Shown here one piece after another: positions 58,226 through 64,000 of a stretch of 64,000 bases of DNA. Numbering within the stretch: the first letter of the stretch is position 1; every line of letters begins with the position of its first letter. The stretch is from Alcaligenaceae bacterium SAGV5. GTDB lineage: Bacteria > Pseudomonadota > Gammaproteobacteria > Burkholderiales > Burkholderiaceae_B. A model generated the notes under the pieces. It searched no databases. It saw only the letters and a program-made list of their open reading frames with translations, and was not told the DNA's origin. The DNA lies in the NCBI GenBank assembly GCA_009360345.1, contig SPDP01000003.1, forward strand, positions 248,001 through 312,000, written 5' to 3'. The position numbers were made by a program, and so were the translations under genes.

Positions 58226-61093
58226 ATGTCCAGCATCCAAGAATCCAGCACCTCGTATCTGTTTGGGGGTAATGCGCCGTACGTGGAAGAACTCTACGAG
58301 GCCTACCTCGACAATCCGGGTTCCGTTCCCGACAACTGGCGCAATTACTTCGACCAGTTGCAGCATACGCCGGCGGTTGACGGCCAGGAATCGACCCGTG
58401 ACCAGGCCCATGCGCCGGTCATCGAGTCTTTCGCCCAGCGTGCGCGAGCCAATGCTTTCCTGCCGCGTGCCGCCGAAAGCGACCTGTCGGTCGCGGGCAA
58501 GCAAGTCCACGTCCAGTCCATCATCGCCGCCTACCGTTACCTCGGTGCGCGCTGGGCCGATCTCGACCCGCTGCAGCGCCAGGAACGCCCGGCCATCCCC
58601 GAACTGGAGCCCAGCTTCTACGGCCTGACCGAGTCCGACATGGACAAGGTGTACTCCGCCACCAATACCTACTTCACGACCGCCGAGCACATGACGCTGC
58701 GCGAGATCGTGAAGGCGCTGCGCGACACCTACTGCCGCAGCATCGGCGTCGAGTTCATGCACGTGTCCGACCCGGTCATCAAGCGCTGGATCCAGCAGCG
58801 CCTGGAAAGCACGCAAGCCACCCCCAGCCTGTCGGCCGACCAGAAGAAGCACGTGCTGGACCGCCTGACCGCCGCCGAAGGCCTGGAACGCTATCTGCAC
58901 ACCAAGTACGTCGGCCAGAAGCGCTTCTCGCTGGAAGGCGGTGAAAGCTTCATCGCGGCCATCGACGAACTGATCCAGCATGCCGGCGAAGCCGGCATCC
59001 AGGAAGTGGTGCTGGGCATGGCCCACCGCGGCCGCCTGAACGTGCTGGTCAACACCCTGGGCAAGATGCCCAAGGACCTGTTCGCCGAATTCGAAGGCAA
59101 GTACGACGACGGCGGCCTGGCGGCCGGCGACGTGAAGTACCACAAGGGCTTCTCGAGCGACGTCTCGACCCGTGGCGGCCCTGTCCACGTGTCGCTGGCG
59201 TTCAACCCCTCGCACCTGGAAATCGTCAACCCCGTGGTCGAAGGCAGCGCCCGCGCGCGCCAGGAGCGCCGCGGCATGGAAGGCGGCAAGCAGGTGCTGC
59301 CGGTGCTGGTCCACGGCGACGCCGCCTTCATCGGCCAGGGCGTCGTGATGGAAACCCTGAACCTGGCGCAGACCCGCGGCTACGGCACGGGCGGCACGGT
59401 CCACCTGGTCATCAACAACCAGATCGGATTCACCACCTCCGATCCGCGCGACACCCGCTCCACGCTGTATTGCACCGACGTGGTCAAGATGATCGAGGCG
59501 CCGGTGCTGCACGTGAACGGCGACGATCCCGAGGCCGTCGTGTTCGCCACCCGCCTGGCCCTGGACTTCCGTGTCGAGTTCCAGAAGGACATCGTGGTCG
59601 ACATCGTCTGCTTCCGCAAGCTGGGCCACAACGAGCAGGACACGCCCGCGCTGACCCAGCCGCTGATGTACAAGCGCATCGGCCAGCACCCCGGCACGCG
59701 CAAGCTGTACGCCGACAAGCTGGCGGTGCAGGGCGTGATCGGCGCCGACGAGGGCGACGAATTCGTCAAGCGTTTCCGCGCCGCGATGGACGAAGGCCGC
59801 CATACGGTCGATCCCGTCCTGACCGACTACAAGAACAAGTACGCCGTCGACTGGTCGCCCTTCCTGGGCCGCAAGTGGACGGATGCCGCCGACACCGCCA
59901 TGCCGCAGGCCGAGTTGAAGCGCCTGGGCGAGCGCATCACCACGGTGCCGGAAGGCTTCAAGGTCCACCCCATCGTCGAGAAGGTCCTGGCCGACCGCCG
60001 CGCCATGGCGCGCGGTGAAATGAACCTGGACTGGGGCATGGGCGAGCACCTGGCCTTCGCCAGCCTGGTGGCCGCCGGCTACCCCGTGCGCCTGACCGGC
60101 CAGGATTCGGGCCGCGGCACTTTCACCCACCGCCACGCCGTGCTGCACGACCAGAAGCGCGAGCGCTGGGATTCGGGTGTGTACGTGCCGCTGCAGAACG
60201 TGTCCGAGGCGCAGGCGCCGTTCCGCGTCATCGACTCGCTGCTGTCCGAGGAAGCCGTCATGGGCTTCGAATACGGCTACTCGACCGCCGAGCCCAACTC
60301 GATGGTGATCTGGGAAGGCCAGTTCGGCGACTTCGCCAACGGCGCCCAGGTCGTGATCGACCAGTTCATCAGCTCGGGCGAAGCCAAGTGGGGCCGCCAG
60401 TCGGGCCTGGTGCTGATGCTGCCGCACGGCTACGAAGGGCAGGGCCCGGAGCACTCGTCGGGCCGCATCGAGCGCTTCCTGCAACTGTGCGCCGATACCA
60501 ACATGCAAGTGGTGCAGCCGACCACCGCCGCGCAGATCTTCCACCTGCTGCGCCGCCAGATGATCCGCCAGTTCCGCAAGCCGCTGGTCATCTTCACGCC
60601 CAAGTCGCTGCTGCGTAACAAGGATGCCACCTCGCCGCTGTCCGATCTGAGCAAGGGGTCGTTCCAGACCCTGATCGGCGAAGTCGACGATACGATCGAC
60701 GCCGCCAAGGTCAAGCGTCTGCTGGTCTGCTCGGGCAAGGTCTATTACGACCTGGTCAACGCCCGCAAGGAGCGCGGCGCCAACGACGTGGTCATCGCGC
60801 GCGCCGAACAGCTGTATCCGTTCCCGCACAAGAGCCTGACCGCCGAGCTCAAGAAGTACCCGAACGTCACCGAGGTGGTCTGGGTGCAGGACGAGCCGCA
60901 GAACCAGGGACCGTGGTTCTACGTGCAGCATCACCTGTACGAGAACATGAACGAAGGCCAGAAGCTCGCCTACGCCGGGCGTCCGGCCTCGGCCTCGCCG
61001 GCCGTCGGCTACTACTCCAAGCACATGGAGCAACTGAAGGCGCTGCTCGACCAGTCCTTCGGCCGTCTCAAGGGCGTCGTGCTGACCAAGTGA
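58226..61093 (+). CDS. odhA: 2-oxoglutarate dehydrogenase E1 component
   Basis: A 955-aa thiamine-diphosphate enzyme of the TCA cycle, normal length. N-terminal docking helix ([23 protein letters not shown]), then [17 protein letters not shown], the [12 protein letters not shown] and [15 protein letters not shown] cofactor region, and the C-terminal transketolase-like part ([23 protein letters not shown]). First gene of the odhA-odhB-lpdA operon; together they make succinyl-CoA, CO2 and NADH. The codon usage is clearly more regular than that of neighbours, as expected of a highly expressed gene. Confidence 0.96.
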   Translation: MSSIQESSTSYLFGGNAPYVEELYEAYLDNPGSVPDNWRNYFDQLQHTPAVDGQESTRDQAHAPVIESFAQRARANAFLPRAAESDLSVAGKQVHVQSIIAAYRYLGARWADLDPLQRQERPAIPELEPSFYGLTESDMDKVYSATNTYFTTAEHMTLREIVKALRDTYCRSIGVEFMHVSDPVIKRWIQQRLESTQATPSLSADQKKHVLDRLTAAEGLERYLHTKYVGQKRFSLEGGESFIAAIDELIQHAGEAGIQEVVLGMAHRGRLNVLVNTLGKMPKDLFAEFEGKYDDGGLAAGDVKYHKGFSSDVSTRGGPVHVSLAFNPSHLEIVNPVVEGSARARQERRGMEGGKQVLPVLVHGDAAFIGQGVVMETLNLAQTRGYGTGGTVHLVINNQIGFTTSDPRDTRSTLYCTDVVKMIEAPVLHVNGDDPEAVVFATRLALDFRVEFQKDIVVDIVCFRKLGHNEQDTPALTQPLMYKRIGQHPGTRKLYADKLAVQGVIGADEGDEFVKRFRAAMDEGRHTVDPVLTDYKNKYAVDWSPFLGRKWTDAADTAMPQAELKRLGERITTVPEGFKVHPIVEKVLADRRAMARGEMNLDWGMGEHLAFASLVAAGYPVRLTGQDSGRGTFTHRHAVLHDQKRERWDSGVYVPLQNVSEAQAPFRVIDSLLSEEAVMGFEYGYSTAEPNSMVIWEGQFGDFANGAQVVIDQFISSGEAKWGRQSGLVLMLPHGYEGQGPEHSSGRIERFLQLCADTNMQVVQPTTAAQIFHLLRRQMIRQFRKPLVIFTPKSLLRNKDATSPLSDLSKGSFQTLIGEVDDTIDAAKVKRLLVCSGKVYYDLVNARKERGANDVVIARAEQLYPFPHKSLTAELKKYPNVTEVVWVQDEPQNQGPWFYVQHHLYENMNEGQKLAYAGRPASASPAVGYYSKHMEQLKALLDQSFGRLKGVVLTK

Positions 61094-61102
61094 TCCTTAC
61101 GT

Positions 61103-61128
61103 CCGGGACCGCCCGCGGGCGGTCCCGG
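61103..61128 (+). repeat. Perfect palindrome between odhA and odhB
   Basis: A 26-bp exact palindrome with half-site CCGGGACCGCCCG. In RNA it is a very stable stem. It follows the odhA stop by 9 bases and has no T-tract, so it may stabilise the odhA message end or partly stop transcription. Confidence 0.7.
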
Positions 61129-61187
61129 CTCCCGGCCGCCTGGCGCCGGACCAAGAAAGAACTCCCCATCCTTGCGGAATAACTGAC

Positions 61188-62408
61188 ATGGCTATAGTCG
61201 ACGTAAAAGTCCCCCAATTTTCTGAATCGGTGTCGGAAGGCACGCTGCTGACCTGGAAGAAGAAGCCGGGCGAAGCCATCTCGCGCGATGAAATCGTGAT
61301 CGAGATCGAGACCGACAAGGTCGTGCTGGAAGTGCCGGCGCCCGCCGACGGCGTGCTGGCCGAGATCGTCAAGGCCGACGGCAGCACCGTCGCCTCGGAC
61401 GAAGTGATCGCCAAGATCGACACGGCAGGCAAGGCCGCCGCCGCGCCCGCCGCCGCGGCTCCCGCTCCCGCCGCCGCCCCGGCGCCTGCCGTTGCCGCCG
61501 CGGCTCCGTCCGCCGCGCCCGCCACCTCGATTCCTTCGCCCGCCGCCGCCAAGCTGCTGGCCGAGCAAGGCATCGCGCCCGAGTCCGTGCAAGGCACGGG
61601 CCGTGGTGGCCGCATCACCAAGGGCGATGCCCTCGGCGCCGCCGACGCTCCGGCTGCCAAGCCTGCCGCAGCGCCCATCGTCAACGACGCCGCGACCCTG
61701 GTCAACGGCCGCCCCGAGCAGCGCGTGCCGATGAGCCGCCTGCGTGCCCGCGTGGCCGAGCGCCTGCTGCAATCGCAATCCGAGAACGCCATCCTGACCA
61801 CGTTCAACGAGGTCAACATGCAGGCCGTGATCGACCTGCGCGCCAAGTACAAGGACAAGTTCGAGAAGGAGCACGGCGTCAAGCTGGGGTTCATGTCGTT
61901 CTTCGTCAAGGCCGCCGTGGCCGCGCTCAAGCGCTACCCGGTCATCAATGCCTCGGTTGACGGCAAGGACATCGTCTACCACGGCTACTTCGACATCGGC
62001 ATCGCCGTCGGCAGCCCGCGCGGCCTGGTGGTCCCCATCCTGCGCAACGCCGACCAGCTCAGCCTGGCCGACATCGAGAAGAAGATCGCCGAGTTCGGCC
62101 AGAAGGCCAAGGAAGGCAAGCTGAGCCTGGACGACCTGACCGGCGGCACGTTCTCGATCTCGAACGGCGGCACCTTCGGCTCGATGCTGTCGACCCCCAT
62201 CATCAACCCGCCGCAGTCGGCCATCCTGGGCGTGCACGCCACCAAGGACCGCGCCGTGGTGGAGAACGGCCAGATCGTCATCCGTCCGATGAACTATCTG
62301 GCGATGTCCTACGACCACCGCATCATCGACGGCCGCGAGGCCGTCCTGGGCCTGGTCGCGATGAAGGAAGCCCTGGAAGACCCGCAGCGTCTGCTGCTGG
62401 ATATCTGA
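61188..62408 (+). CDS. odhB: Dihydrolipoamide succinyltransferase (E2)
   Basis: A 406-aa E2 core of the 2-oxoglutarate dehydrogenase complex. Lipoyl domain at residues 1-75 with the lipoylated Lys44 in [13 protein letters not shown]; alanine/proline linker; peripheral-subunit-binding domain ([20 protein letters not shown]) at about 118-155; catalytic domain ending [16 protein letters not shown] with the active histidine and aspartate. Only one lipoyl domain, as normal for this enzyme. Second gene of the operon. Confidence 0.96.
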   Translation: MAIVDVKVPQFSESVSEGTLLTWKKKPGEAISRDEIVIEIETDKVVLEVPAPADGVLAEIVKADGSTVASDEVIAKIDTAGKAAAAPAAAAPAPAAAPAPAVAAAAPSAAPATSIPSPAAAKLLAEQGIAPESVQGTGRGGRITKGDALGAADAPAAKPAAAPIVNDAATLVNGRPEQRVPMSRLRARVAERLLQSQSENAILTTFNEVNMQAVIDLRAKYKDKFEKEHGVKLGFMSFFVKAAVAALKRYPVINASVDGKDIVYHGYFDIGIAVGSPRGLVVPILRNADQLSLADIEKKIAEFGQKAKEGKLSLDDLTGGTFSISNGGTFGSMLSTPIINPPQSAILGVHATKDRAVVENGQIVIRPMNYLAMSYDHRIIDGREAVLGLVAMKEALEDPQRLLLDI

Positions 62409-62487
62409 TCCCCCCTACGCGCTGATGCGCGCCCCCCAGGGGGCGATGCGGGTGGACCGGCGGAGCCGGATCCACCGCATCCTGGGG
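62405..62487 (+). repeat. Dispersed intergenic repeat copy 1 with large hairpin
   Basis: Begins inside the odhB stop (CTGATCCCCCCTACGCGCTG) and ends with a hairpin at 62445-62481: GATGCGG(G)TGGA, CCGGC, GGA loop, GCCGG, TCCACCGCATC, 16 pairs with small bulges. The opening sequence recurs at the lpdA stop. It resembles mobile intergenic palindromes; in the operon it could act in mRNA stability. Confidence 0.7.
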
Positions 62488-62540
62488 TACCGCAAGGCGC
62501 GGTGTCTTGGGTTGATCGGGGTTCTAACTGGAAGAATGAA

Positions 62541-63964
<1,424 letters not shown>

Positions 63965-63968
<4 letters not shown>

Positions 63969-64000
63969 TCCCCCCTACGCGCTGACGCGCCCCCCAGGGG
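63965..64000 (+). repeat. Dispersed intergenic repeat copy 2, cut by window edge
   Basis: Overlaps the lpdA stop codon and repeats the first 20 bases of copy 1 without change (CTGATCCCCCCTACGCGCTG), then CGCCCCCCAGGGG. The hairpin part of copy 1 would lie beyond the window. Confidence 0.7.

Noticed and set aside
61440..61540. Alanine/proline repeat tract as a possible DNA repeat element
   Set aside because: It is the flexible linker between lipoyl and binding domains of odhB, expected in E2 proteins.

Overview
The window is high-GC DNA, densely coding on both strands, with a strongly betaproteobacterial gene set: a Bug-family (TctC-like) solute receptor, MexEF-OprN-type and FUSC-type efflux operons, pha (Mrp) antiporter genes, and odhA-odhB-lpdA. 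Gene content and the intergenic repeat after odhB and lpdA fit the Bordetella/Achromobacter group (Alcaligenaceae). That assignment is inference from gene content; no marker gene such as rRNA lies in the window. No tRNA, rRNA, CRISPR array, prophage or insertion sequence was seen.

Layout. 1-2.0 kb: a cut-off Rrf2 regulator and a group III truncated haemoglobin behind an NsrR-like box, then a sterol-desaturase-type hydroxylase. 2.1-4.9 kb: three translationally overlapping genes (amidotransferase, lytic transglycosylase, ROK kinase). 4.9-6.0 kb: thioredoxin-like protein and tag. 6.1-9.5 kb: aspT-aspD aspartate/alanine system. 9.5-14.6 kb: MarR-regulated FUSC/DUF1656/HlyD/outer-membrane efflux operon on the minus strand. 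14.6-16.4 kb: lipid A phosphoethanolamine transferase behind 11-bp phased repeats. 16.4-23.5 kb: LysR regulator divergent from a complete RND pump. 23.7-29.0 kb: small exported protein, then response regulator, LysM-FecR protein and CHASE2 kinase. 29.1-34.2 kb: MFS transporter, choice-of-anchor lipoprotein, tadA and an LdcA with a histidine-rich head. 34.3-42.3 kb: a minus-strand cation operon ltrA, nhaA (with a DsbA-like head), phaAB (N-terminally truncated), phaC, D, E, F, G. 42.5-47.3 kb: LysE exporter, ABC exporter with a possible leader peptide, ketopantoate reductase, potassium channel. 47.3-49.5 kb: otsB-otsA. 49.7-53.0 kb: LysR, Bug receptor, sulfatase. 53.1-56.4 kb: MgtA-type ATPase behind a long structured leader with two small ORFs, one proline-rich. 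56.4-57.8 kb: ArsR regulator whose start codon lies in a 44-bp perfect palindrome, then a tandem SRPBCC protein. 58.2-64 kb: odhA-odhB-lpdA.

The most unusual signals are non-coding or architectural: the mgtA leader, the ArsR palindrome, the 11-bp phased repeats before eptA, the PhaA that lacks its NuoL-like half just downstream of a DsbA-NhaA fusion, and the repeat that overlaps the stop codons of odhB and lpdA.
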